41,762 bases of DNA from Moniliophthora roreri (taxonomy: Eukaryota > Basidiomycota > Agaricomycetes > Agaricales > Marasmiaceae), in contig LATX02000036.1 in assembly GCA_001466705.2 (NCBI GenBank), positions 1 through 41,762 on the forward strand, given 5' to 3'. The position numbers and the translations under genes are program-made. Under the pieces are notes generated by a model. The model saw nothing but the letters and a program-made list of their open reading frames with translations, was not told the origin of the DNA and made no database searches. Below, in pieces: positions 11,413 through 21,171 of this stretch (position 1 is the stretch's first letter; every line of letters starts with the position of its first letter).

Positions 11413-12359
11413 ATGCCTCGAGCTAGAATCTACCACACTCTTGAAGAGAAAAAGGCTGCCAATCGGTTGAAGAGCGCGAGGTATTATCAGAGGTAGGCGT
11501 CATTCTTTGTCGTCTCAACTTATATATATATATGACCATATATTTAAACAGGAACAAAGAGCTGATCAACCTTCGTCGTAGAGCTCGGTGAGTAACAGTA
11601 GCTAACCAAGGTCGTCGTCGTCCCCCTCATTCGTTTCAATGCAGACAACGAGATGCAGATTCAAGCATTCACCATCAGTGCGTTCATCTCTCTCTATGAC
11701 CTGAAAAAGGTATTTTCCGACCATCTCGCTGTTAGAATGGGGGCTATGTCTACTAGTCCGAGTCCATCGAAACAGGAAGAAAAAAATCATCCGAGGTATG
11801 TGCATCGCCGACATATCACCATTAGCTATTGAAAACGCACAAGTAGTTTTTCTTTGCCTCGGCCGCGGACGGAAAGGAGTACTTTTAAGCAGGACCGTGA
11901 CGAGGAGAAAGCGAGGTATGTTCGTTACTACTCCCAAGCCGGGGAAAAGTTATCTCAAGTTCTCTCTGGCGCCTACTTAGTACTATCCAAGCCGAACCAT
12001 CCTGGCTTGACAAACTCCATTCCATAGAACGCAAGATTACCACTCAACTCGAACAGTATGATGCTAAAACGCATCAAGATTTTTTACTCGGCGTTTACAA
12101 CCACCACATCAACGATCGGCAGAATGATCTTCTCTTGCGTACTTGGGGTACATTTGAAAAGATGTCGCGGGGCTTGAACGGACTAGCTGATGTGGTGTTG
12201 AATGTATACGGGATGGGTGATGAGTATGGTCGTGTACGCAAGTTGGAAAAAGAGGTTGAGGAGTTTTACGTTGGGAATTTGGCTCAGATGGTGTGTCAGG
12301 ATTTGTTTGGGGTAAAGAGGCTCGTTGAATCGTATGATGGAATGGAACTTTTACATTAG
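11413..12359 (+). CDS. Conserved-looking hypothetical protein with basic N-terminus and several tiny exons
   Basis: Exon 1 (11413-11492) encodes MPRARIYHTLEEKKAANRLK and the next few residues. Exon 2 (11552-11587, only 36 nt) continues NKELINLRRRAR in phase. Exon 3 probably starts at 11645. The last exon (11980-12359) encodes a 126-residue, mostly helical acidic tract ending SYDGMELLH. Between them AG/GTATGT donors at 11795 and 11915 mark further short exons, including one reading DRDEEKA, but I could not find a single set of middle junctions that keeps phase throughout. The basic, Arg/Lys-rich N-terminus resembles a group of small Agaricomycete proteins of unknown function that start with a similar EEK..AN motif. 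It looks bZIP-like but does not fit the bZIP signature. Function unknown; possibly nuclear. Confidence 0.6.
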
Positions 12360-13173
12360 AGGACCTTCTGTTGCTTGAAGAAGAAGAATTTTGTATGTTA
12401 CGAGCGGCCTCAATATTCATCCCCGCCGCCCCCTTTACGGCTAGGGTGTCGAAACCTGAAACGCGAGGTCAAAAGCTTATAAGACAACGGTAACGAGGAT
12501 CATGGGTATATGAATTGAAAAAAGAAGATCAACTACGGGTTGCTTGTGGCGTAAAAAGTACATAAAGGAACGGCGAGATCTCGATTTCATTTTGCCGCGT
12601 GGTCCTTGGGAACCCAGTTTTATGTTTCGTGCAGCTTGGAGGGAATAGGGGATGATATGTAAACTTCCATTTGAGCTGTATGTAGTCGTTTCTATGGCGA
12701 ATACAGGTATGACAGATTTCCTCGACATACATATAACATTGCGCTGATACGACGGCTTCATCCAATTATCCCCGTAAACTACAAGCTTAAGTAATGCCTC
12801 TGGTAGCTTTACTTCCCGAGTCAGGTCGTAGTATGACAGTCTGCTATGGCCTACGTCCTAGCTTGCGCGCCAATGACGCGTCGCGTATCAGTCCCGTGAT
12901 CTCCATCAAAGGCCACATGATATCGAACGGTCAACTTTTTTCGCCCAAAACTTCCATCTCGACGTCCAAGCCCTGCGCCCTCTCTAACCCGTTTGAAAGG
13001 AACTCTTTAGGCAAAATGGTTTCTTGTAGGGAGTTCCGACACCGAGTCTTGTGCTTCTCGTGACTCGACTTAGGACGCCGTGACGACTCGGAGTCCAAGA
13101 AGCAAAAATTTCGCTTCCTTTCGGTTCACCTTCACTTCGAAGCCTGCACGTTCGTTCCTTCCTTTGTTCGATA
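12360..13173. other. Spacer upstream of the F-box-like gene
   Basis: No gene was recognised. An 89-codon frame at 12794-13063 has no recognisable motif and no splice context. The right end is the presumed promoter and 5' UTR of the gene at 13174, with CT-rich tracts but no clear TATA box. The flank R of the pseudogene array is absent here. Confidence 0.45.
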
Positions 13174-14949
13174 ATGGCACGACTTGAAGACCTCGCTCTT
13201 GAGTTATTTGAAAAAATAGCTACTCTTGTCAGTAAAATTTTCTACTATTCTCCGCCGAAAGAAACAAAACTCATAATCATTTCTTTTCCCAGTTGGACAA
13301 GCAAGATCAAAAATCATTGCGGCTCGTCGATAAGAATGCGTCTGTCTCTGCGAAGGGTATACTCTTTGCCACCATAACCATCCCCAGAACCGTAATGCCC
13401 ATCTCGGAACTCATGCGAGCATTTTTGAGCGACCAGTTCAATGACATAGCCCGTCACGTCAAGCATCTGACCTGGAATACACTGAACATGATCGCGGACG
13501 GTACTGAGCTTCCTGAAGATGGCGAATTAGAGTTGATTCTAGGAAAATTCAAATCATTGAAGGAGCTCAAGTACGTTGTGCCAATTCATCATGCATGCAA
13601 ACGCTCGCCGTCTCTAATTGTAAATTCTTAACCCAGATTGAATCTTCACAAGGATACCCCAGACCTCTTGTATCGCATCCCCTTCAATTTCGCCTGCACT
13701 GCAGGACGTGATCTCGCTCGCCTCTTAATCGATGGCAAAAGCAAACCTCCTAGTACGGCCGATTTCATCGAGGATATTATCGCCAAGATCGCTGCCGGGA
13801 ACCCTCACGATTGGAGTCAGACTGTTCAAAGTATCGCACCCTCGAATATACCACCATCCACTCCGTTCAGTAGCTTGTCCAACCTTCGAGGCCTTTACAT
13901 TCGGCCAGGCATGCTGAAATCCTTTCAAGACCAGATCGCAAAACCACTCAGTTTCGCTATCCCGAATTGTCCCAATCTGACGCATCTCACGCTGGACATT
14001 GAAGGACCTTTGGCGCTTTCTCGTCAGCCTTTGTATGCTCAGGATACGCCCAGGCTCGCGACTGTCTTTTCCCGAGTTTCTTTGGATATGACGTTGAAGT
14101 TGGAGGAACTTAATGTCAAAGGGATGATAACGGATATCCCACCCTCAATCGAACGTCACTTTTGCTTGTTAAAGCGGGCTGACGTCGGGCACCTCCATGA
14201 TTCTCTCACAGACAGATTCTGGACTGTCCTTGGTCGACTCGGTGTCCGCCTGGAGAGTATAACTTCGTTCCTTGACGACGAAACGAGGATGTATCTCGCA
14301 TCGTACAGTGGCGTTGTGGAGTTGGACCTGGATGTTGGCGGTTCGTATGGTACCACTAGCTGGCAAGACACCGACGATCTTTATCAATGCTTTTATAAAT
14401 TCTTCAATACCGCTATTGCACGACACTGTGATTCCATTAGGGTTCTTCATCTTCCTGAAGACTACTATTGCTACATCCGGGTGGCGGACGTTTCAGTGAT
14501 AGCTCGATGTACCAAGTTGGAGTCTCTTCGTCTAGCCGTTAATCCAATAGAGCAGTGCTACTCGGTCCCCGAGTTGGATTATCTTGTGAGTCGTTCGTTC
14601 CTTCTTCCTTCAAAAGTGCAACTATGCTATTTTTCAGTCCCAGCTCCTCCATGCGGCGATTAGACACAATAACCTTCACACGATGTATTTCAGTGTTCAA
14701 GATGGAGGATATGACTGTGATGAAGGCCAAGAATACAATCAAGCGAAGCGTTGGATGTTGAAGGAACGGATCCAGGAGATACCGCTCAGGTCGGATCATC
14801 TTTGTCGGCGTTTGATACTTTATGTTGACGATCGAGTGATATATGAGCTCAAGAGGCTGGAGGCGGGGGATGGCTTGTGCTTGTATCGTTTTTGCGTTGT
14901 TAGAGATGATGATAGTGACGATGATGAGGATGGTTATGCCGACGTGTAG
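13174..14949 (+). CDS. F-box-like protein with leucine-rich C-terminal region (intact paralogue of the array)
   Basis: Four exons, 13174-13227, 13293-13570, 13637-14585 and 14638-14949, keep phase and give 530 residues. All introns are GT-AG (65, 66 and 52 nt). The N-terminus, MARLEDLALELFEKIA followed by LDKQDQKSLRLVDKNAS, has the F-box pattern (L..L..E.F..I......D...LRLV.K). F-box proteins recruit targets to SCF ubiquitin ligases through Skp1. The rest contains irregular leucine-rich segments such as LKELKLNLHK and LESLRLAVNP, which may form the substrate-binding surface, and an acidic tail of Asp/Glu near the end. The intact frame and splice sites contrast with the three decayed relatives at 0.9-5.4 kb, which are on the opposite strand. 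The substrate is unknown. An F-box-like call without ubiquitin-ligase function is also possible. Confidence 0.8.
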
Positions 14950-15637
14950 GCAGATTGCTGGTGGTTGCCCATGGGTTCAAAGTATCAACGCGTTCTCAAT
15001 CATGTATTTCTTGATGCCGTTGTCATTGTCTCTTTTCCTGTAGATACTGTATGAATTTACAGGATATTCGCAGCTGAACGACGCGACGTGTATCATCTCG
15101 TTCACGAGAGCCACACAAAAAAAAAAAAAAAAAAAACGGCCGAAAGGCGCCCAAAAATGGCAGGCAAGGTCACGAGGTATTTGCTGAACATTGGCCGATA
15201 CCATTTCCATCCATCGATATCTGATTGCTTCAAAACTCTGAAACAACATATATAGTACGTGAGTGGTGGAATGCCACGCAACTCTTTACTAATCTTGAAA
15301 GTATGCAGGCCCTCTTGAGAGTGCGTTGAGACTTTTGGAACACCTTACGGACTGACCATAACCAGTGACGAAGAGTTCGAAGGTCCCCACTTGGTTGTGT
15401 TGATCCTTATAATGCTCATTGAAATGGCGACCTCCCGGAGTCCAGAAACAGTTTGGGAAGCCTTGGATGGTGGATTGGTCACCGCAATGTTCAAGGCACA
15501 GCGATTTTACGCTTACAAGAAACCCGAAGCCTCTGGAAGGGGTGGCAATGGCGGCCTGTAAAGGAGATTTCAGACGGGTTCATGCTTCTACTGGAGCGCA
15601 TCATGATGTTTTTCATGTATCCTCCCGTGCTACTGAT
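14950..15637. other. Spacer with poly(A) tract
   Basis: No gene was recognised. An A-run of about 21 nt lies near 15116-15136, downstream of the F-box-like gene. Open frames at 15419-15743 have no recognisable content. Confidence 0.4.
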
Positions 15638-16066
15638 TAGGGGCGCCAACAGCTCGGCTCGAGCCGCTAAGCCATGGCTAAGCTGGTCAAAAATAAAATT
15701 TTGTAACTACTCACTTATATCACAACCAATGGGAACTATTTAGCTTTAAATAACCTTTTGTCTACCCTAGCTTATTATTGAAGGCAGTTGGACGGCAGTC
15801 TGAGTACGTTCTCGTTGATGCCGAGTAGGCGCCTAAGGGTCACAGCCACCATCCATGATCCCCGGACTTGTTGACACACCCTTTGCTAAGCAGCTACTAC
15901 TGAATTTCTGTTCAGTAATGCATCAGAAGAATAAATGAGCATGGACAGTACATAAATTCTTGATAAACTCACTCATGGCACTGCAAAGAATTTTTCAAAA
16001 AAGGGCATTGCGCCGCTGGCTCGTGACTGGCTCGTGGCTTTTAGCCGAGCCGAGCTGTTGGCCCTA
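15638..16066. mobile_element. Non-autonomous hAT-like element (MITE), 429 bp
   Basis: The left end reads TAGGGGCGCCAACAGCTCGG and the right end, reverse complemented, reads TAGGGCCAACAGCTCGGCTC, so the termini are inverted repeats differing mainly by a small indel. The bases outside are CTACTGAT on the left and CTCATGAT on the right, an 8-bp target duplication with two differences. An 8-bp duplication and TAGGG-type ends are hallmarks of hAT transposons. The interior has no transposase and carries further GGCTCGTG-like subterminal repeats near 16017-16038. It would depend on a transposase supplied elsewhere. Confidence 0.75.
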
Positions 16067-17293
16067 CTCATGATGCAATTGTTGTCTCCAGTGCAGCTCA
16101 TCAACGAAGATCCCTCGAGTTTCACCGCGGAAACTATGAGGATCATTAGTGCAATATACAGATAGAGATCTCGGTGAGTCTTCCCAGCTGTCGAATACCT
16201 AAAATAATGATCTTCCCAATAGATTGAAACACCGGTTCATACGGAGCTTCCTACATGACTAGTCAGGATGACGTTACCTTATGGTCACTTGCTGGGTACT
16301 CGTCGATAGGATACTGTAGGATCTGTCAAGTTCCCACCTTCACAGCGACTCCGGGGACAATGGGAGCGATGCGCCCATCCCATGTCTTTGCTGTATACTG
16401 AACTATCATTCCATTAAGGTAACCTACGCCTACGAATCAAAAAAACTTAAATTAGAACTGCCTTGAGTGATGGTAGTAAGGAGCACAGAACGGGTGGTGC
16501 AGGGATTCTAGTGAGTCACAAGGGTACTATACAGCCTCCTCGGACGCCCAACTTATGTTTCTAGTGGTGTGAATGGTCTAGGTGGGTGGTATAATTGTCA
16601 ATCTCTAGTGCTTGCTGACTGTCTTACGACTGAGAGCAGACTTTCGCATTTCTCACTTCCTCATTTAATCTAAAGCTAATACAATTTTCTCTAGAGGTCA
16701 AAATAGCAGATGCAGGGCTGTAACTGAAGCTTTCCTTCCCTTTCGTCGCGCTGAGGTGCCGAGTTCGGATCAGACTCAGGCCAAGCACACTGGCTGATAC
16801 CTGAGTCTATCCCACCGGTCTGCCACCCCCTTACAACGCTTCTCGAGCCTTCCTGGGAACACAACTCAATATGGATCAACAGAACTGACTGCCTATCTTC
16901 TGTTACTCGTACCCGCTACAGCAAACGCAGCAAACTTATCATGCTCAAATGGACGAATGGCTCACTCCGCCATATCTTTCCTCAATTCCAACATCTGACA
17001 TGCAAGAGTAGGCCAGAATTCAGCCTTCCCTGGAATCTAGCTGAATTAGCTCCCCAGCCTTTTTGATCACAACGGCGGAGATGGCCAAAGCGCTACTAGT
17101 GTAGTGGCGTCGCTTTTTGATAATGGTGAGCGCCCTCTTGAGCTGTATACCAAGTTTCTTACTGTTGCCTAGGCTGTTCATGTTCTCTGGAAGAGTTCGG
17201 ACTGCCACCTTGTCCTTTACACCGACCAGAATACTATTCTCACCAGTAGTAGTCTCCCTAACATTGCATCATCGGCGATAAGCTGACTGGAGC
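16067..17293. other. Spacer without recognised gene
   Basis: Two short minus-strand frames (16691-16879 and 17020-17208) have no motif I can assign and no convincing splice context. The right end is the presumptive promoter of the zinc-finger gene. Confidence 0.4.
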
Positions 17294-17792
17294 ATGTCTC
17301 ATAGGGAATTCCAACCTACACCACATCAGCCGGGTCAACCGGTCGACAGCCTGTCCCATTCGGGCCAAAGGCAGCTACGCTCCACGACATCACTATCACT
17401 GTCCTTTCCGTCTACCACTTCAGGCGGTGGGGCTTGGACGAGTGCTGTGAATTCCAGTGGTGACCCGCATTATGCGGGGGGTGAACTGAGCATTCCTCAA
17501 TCCTCCAGCGTCTCTTTAAGCTCTTTGAGGTCCAGGTTCCCCTGCGATGTGCCGGGTTGCGGTAAGAGTTTCACTGCTAAACATAACCTTAGATGCATGT
17601 CAATTCTCTTTTCTTTGGCACCATGACCACCTGACATTACTCGTAGATCATAAACGCGCACATGAGGGTGTCAAGCCCTTCCCTTGCGATAACTGTCTCA
17701 GATCTTACCGATCCCAGTCTGATCTCACTCGTCATCAGAAGAGAACAAAGTCGGCTTGCAGAGTCCCTCCTGTCCCACATAACGGAAATTAA
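17294..17792 (+). CDS. Small C2H2 zinc-finger protein
   Basis: Exons 17294-17594 and 17647-17792 give 148 residues. The N-terminal 80 residues are Ser/Thr/Gly-rich and look disordered. Finger 1 is C84-x4-C89-x12-H102-x3-H106 and straddles the splice junction. Finger 2 is C114-x2-C117-x12-H130-x7-C138, a C2HC variant common in fungal factors (RHQKRTKSAC). The linker HEGVKPF resembles the classical TGEKPF linker, so DNA binding and a regulatory role in the nucleus are likely. The frame closes only if the intron starts with GC (T|GCATGT) and ends at TCGTAG; the nearby GT at 17599 would introduce a stop. This is either a GC-AG intron or a damaged donor. The protein is very short for a transcription factor. 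Confidence 0.75.
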
Positions 17793-18926
17793 AAAAGACC
17801 TGTGTACCATAGCTCTACATACCATGACCTCTTCGCTCTGTTTGATACACTCTTGTTTCTTCCTATTCCAAACCAAGACTATTGTATTGCTCATCGTTTG
17901 AAGCTTGCAATTGGCCGGGTCCTTTTGCAAATATTAGTGTGAGATGACTTCATTCTACGACCACATAATTGTATTAAAGGCTGAGCGGACGCACTACCAG
18001 ACGTCACGTCGAGGCCGGGGTCGATTACTCCTCGGAAACCACGAATCTCTAACCGCCGCTGACCCAAAACCGCTAACAAGTACAAAATTTCAATCGTCCA
18101 TAAACAGTAAATCTCAGTGACTGGTGTCTAATTTCATCCAAATCATGAACAGTGGCGAATCTGTCAATATCGAAGCCTGTCACGCTGACTCAGTATCCAA
18201 TGGAGGCTACCATCCGTCGGTGAAGGTGCGGAGGAACCCTTGATCAGTGGATTACGCCTTGTGCCTGTTGCGCGGCTCAAAGGGACGCCGTGAATTTGCA
18301 ATCCTAACAAAGTTCCGATTTTATGAAGGGTCAGGACAAGTTTCGTAGGTCGAAAGAACGTAGCATTCACCAACGATACTTGCCATGATGAACAAAAAAA
18401 AAAAAAGAAATCAAGCCTCGAACGCTCAGCACTCAGGCAGAGTACTGAGCAAAGCTTGAAAAAAGTATCCAGTCGGAAGACAGGATGATGGGATTGGCCC
18501 AAGCCGGCCGGAGCGAATAAGCACCGAAGACTCCTTGATCGTCAACGTTCAACATCCAACTCTGTAGCGGAGTCTGAGCGCGATTTAGTACTGCTTCCAG
18601 CAAAAAAATTCAAACCCCGAAGACGCCGAGTTGCTGAAATGACGCGTCAGGTCACAAAGTCACGAGCTTTTTCTTTCTTTCCAAACCACGACTTTCGACG
18701 TCGACGAGACCTCATCAAGAGGTTTATGGCTATACAAAGTGGGCTTTTTTTTCTTCTATTCATTTACGCTCATCAAGCTTACAATCACATCTAGGTCCTC
18801 AATAGCTCATCTGGTCCATCTACGATCACTTTTTTAAGCAGCTAGAGTGCTGAATCTTTTTTTTTTAAATCAGGTATTGTAGTGAGTACTTGTATATACA
18901 TTCCGGGTATCTGTATCATTGACGCC
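17793..18926. other. Spacer between the zinc-finger and MYND genes
   Basis: No gene was recognised; a minus frame at 18164-18502 lacks motifs. Homopolymer runs (A near 18398, T near 18735 and 18858) are frequent. The right end should be the MYND gene promoter; a TATATA-like word lies near 18893. Confidence 0.4.
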
Positions 18927-18959
18927 ATGTTACAGTCCTCAACCTTCAACCCGACATGA
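18927..18959 (+). promoter_or_regulatory. Upstream ORF overlapping the MYND gene start (ATGA)
   Basis: An ATG at 18927 opens an 11-codon frame (MLQSSTFNPT then TGA). Its stop, TGA at 18957-18959, overlaps the main start ATG at 18956-18958. A ribosome using the first ATG would terminate exactly at the main start, a layout that could allow reinitiation or repress translation. It matters only if the transcript begins upstream of 18927, which is not shown. Confidence 0.5.
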
Positions 18960-21053
18960 ACTACACAGCGCAATGGGGTGTCGTCGAAAACGTCAACACA
19001 TTTCTCAGAAGTGCCGCCTTAAAATTCGATACCCCTCAAAAGCCGATATCAATCCTTCTCAACCAGCTCCGCCTGCCGCCGCTGGACATGGACATATCCC
19101 ACCCAAGCAGCGAAGTGCGTACTGCCCTCCAGGCCGTTGGATGCTTAGCATGCTACGCTGAGCCCGCACATCCCCTCACAATCCAAACCAAGAATAACCG
19201 CGATGCTTCACGGACCGCGTTAGCCATCGAAACCAATTGGGCGTCCTGCATTGGCGTATGGGTCATGTTTTACATCGACAAGTTTCTCCTCGCCGACACA
19301 GAGCCTTCTACACCGCAAGGGCAGGAGACTCTCGACGTGATTGCATACGTGATACCCTCGCTGCTCATGCATCTTGCGTCACACCCAGACCCAGAGAAGG
19401 CGGTGCAACGACTCAAGAGCACATCTCAGGAATTCCTGACCGTCGTGACGAGGACAATGCTCACGGTACTGGAAAAGTACCACTTCACTTGGAGCAACTG
19501 GTGCGCAGCTGTCGCCGGTATGCAATACTATAGTCCTTCCGATAGGGACGACTTCACTACTGCTATGATCGATGCTGCAGTAAAGTGGAACCAAGACGTC
19601 GCGCTCATCTACGTGAAGCACCTTCACCGTGAATGCCAGCGAGCGTTCACGCTACCACACACCATAGATTTCCAAGGAATGCGCTGCTTCATCCTTTTGT
19701 TCACGGCGTGCATCCATCCCTCTAGCCCATTACACATGCGGTTCATTTTCCATAGCGGCGTCAAGAACCTTGTCAGGCTACTGATCATCATGTGCCGTCG
19801 AAAGACCCTCCGTCACATACCCCCAAACTCGTCCGATTTCGAAGACGCCTACGCCGTCATCAATCTCCTGGCGTCACACCTCGAAATGGCGTTTGCCGGA
19901 AGCCCTAGGACAGTTTGCGACGTGCTAGACGGTGGTCTGATCCGTGCAATACTCAAAGCCAACCGATTCTACAAATACGAAGTTTCACACGCGCCTCGCG
20001 CAGCGCTTTCCGAGGTCTTTACGAGGGTCCTGGAGCGCATCGCGACTTTCTTTGTATACCCGTCTGTCTTGCATAGATTTCTGAACATCGTCAGGAAGGT
20101 GGAAGAGTCGGGGCTGGAGAATAAGCTCAAAACTGAATCTAAACCTCTACTCGACGCTTGGTACATGTGCAAAGTCAATGCACACGAAGTTCATGCGATT
20201 TGCAATACGATGAAGGGTAATGGTGTTTCTCGATGCGGTTATAGTCAAGTAAGTTGCTTTCGCACCAGTCGTTCAAAGACGTTCTCGCTTATGATTTCTT
20301 TTTTTTTATTTAGTGCCCGATGCAGAGCGACTCGACGGGTCATGACCGCTATTACCTTTGTTCGGCTTGCAAGACTATCACGTATTGCTCCGAGGAATGC
20401 GCCAAGAAAAGTTGGAACGATGGACATGATAGTCATAGAGTGCAATGTGAAGAATACGTCGAATCAAATAAAGGTCGGTTGCCAAAACTGGCGTGGGCTA
20501 GTATCGATGGTGTTCTGATAACAAACTTTTTCTCACACAAGCTGGCCGCGGTCAACCCACCCACCTCGATACCGTGTTCCATAATGAACTTGCACGCACC
20601 TTTCTCTGTCGGCATAAACTCGAAATCCACATTGCCCTGCGTAGATTCACCCATCAAAACACAAAAGGTTTCTGGACGAGCGCCGGCGCACCTCGATCAG
20701 TTCTCGTTCTCGATTTTTGTAGACCAGGCTTTCTGTCGATGAACGCATTGAATGTGGTCAAGCTCGAACAGTTTCTTGCTGGCGATAAGAGATTGGAGAA
20801 CTTGAAGGAACAAGTAGAGCTTATTCGCAAGTTTGATATCGCTGCGGCTCGTCAATGTGCGGTTACGGTGGTGACGTTTGTTCCTGCGGTTGGTGCAGGA
20901 TACGGAGCGAATGGTGCATGGCCAGGGGTTGTGACCACTTTTTGGGATCCCAATTATCCTGACGAGGCCATCTTTGATTCTCAGCGACGCAGTAAGAAGC
21001 AGCAGCAGTTTAGAAACGAACAAGTCCGTTTGCTCAACGAAGATATCGATTAA
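18956..21053 (+). CDS. MYND-type zinc-finger protein
   Basis: Three exons (18956-20248, 20314-20473, 20542-21053) keep phase and give 654 residues. Introns are GT-AG (65 and 68 nt), and the second has a TGATAAC-like branch site. The first 430 residues form a mostly helical region with HEAT/ARM-like appearance but no named motif. The MYND domain follows, with C427, C432, C447, C450, C456, C460, H469/H472 and C476 (core LCSACKTITYCSEECAKKSW) binding two zinc ions. MYND domains mediate protein-protein contacts, often in transcriptional regulators. The architecture, long N-terminal helical region, MYND and a ~180-residue tail, is common among Agaricomycete MYND proteins of unknown role. There is no SET domain. 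An 11-codon uORF overlaps the start. Confidence 0.85.
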
Positions 21054-21171
21054 AGATTATAACCATGCTCTCTACCTGTTTCTTGTTACTGTACAACAGT
21101 GTAATTCTTGGTACAGATGTCAGGCATGTATTATAATATAAGCACTTGAAATGAACCGCCGTATGGACAAC

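Noticed and set aside
13725..13985. Antisense open frames over the intact F-box-like gene (also 14156-14450 and 14539-14799)
   Set aside because: Shadows of the well-supported plus-strand exons.
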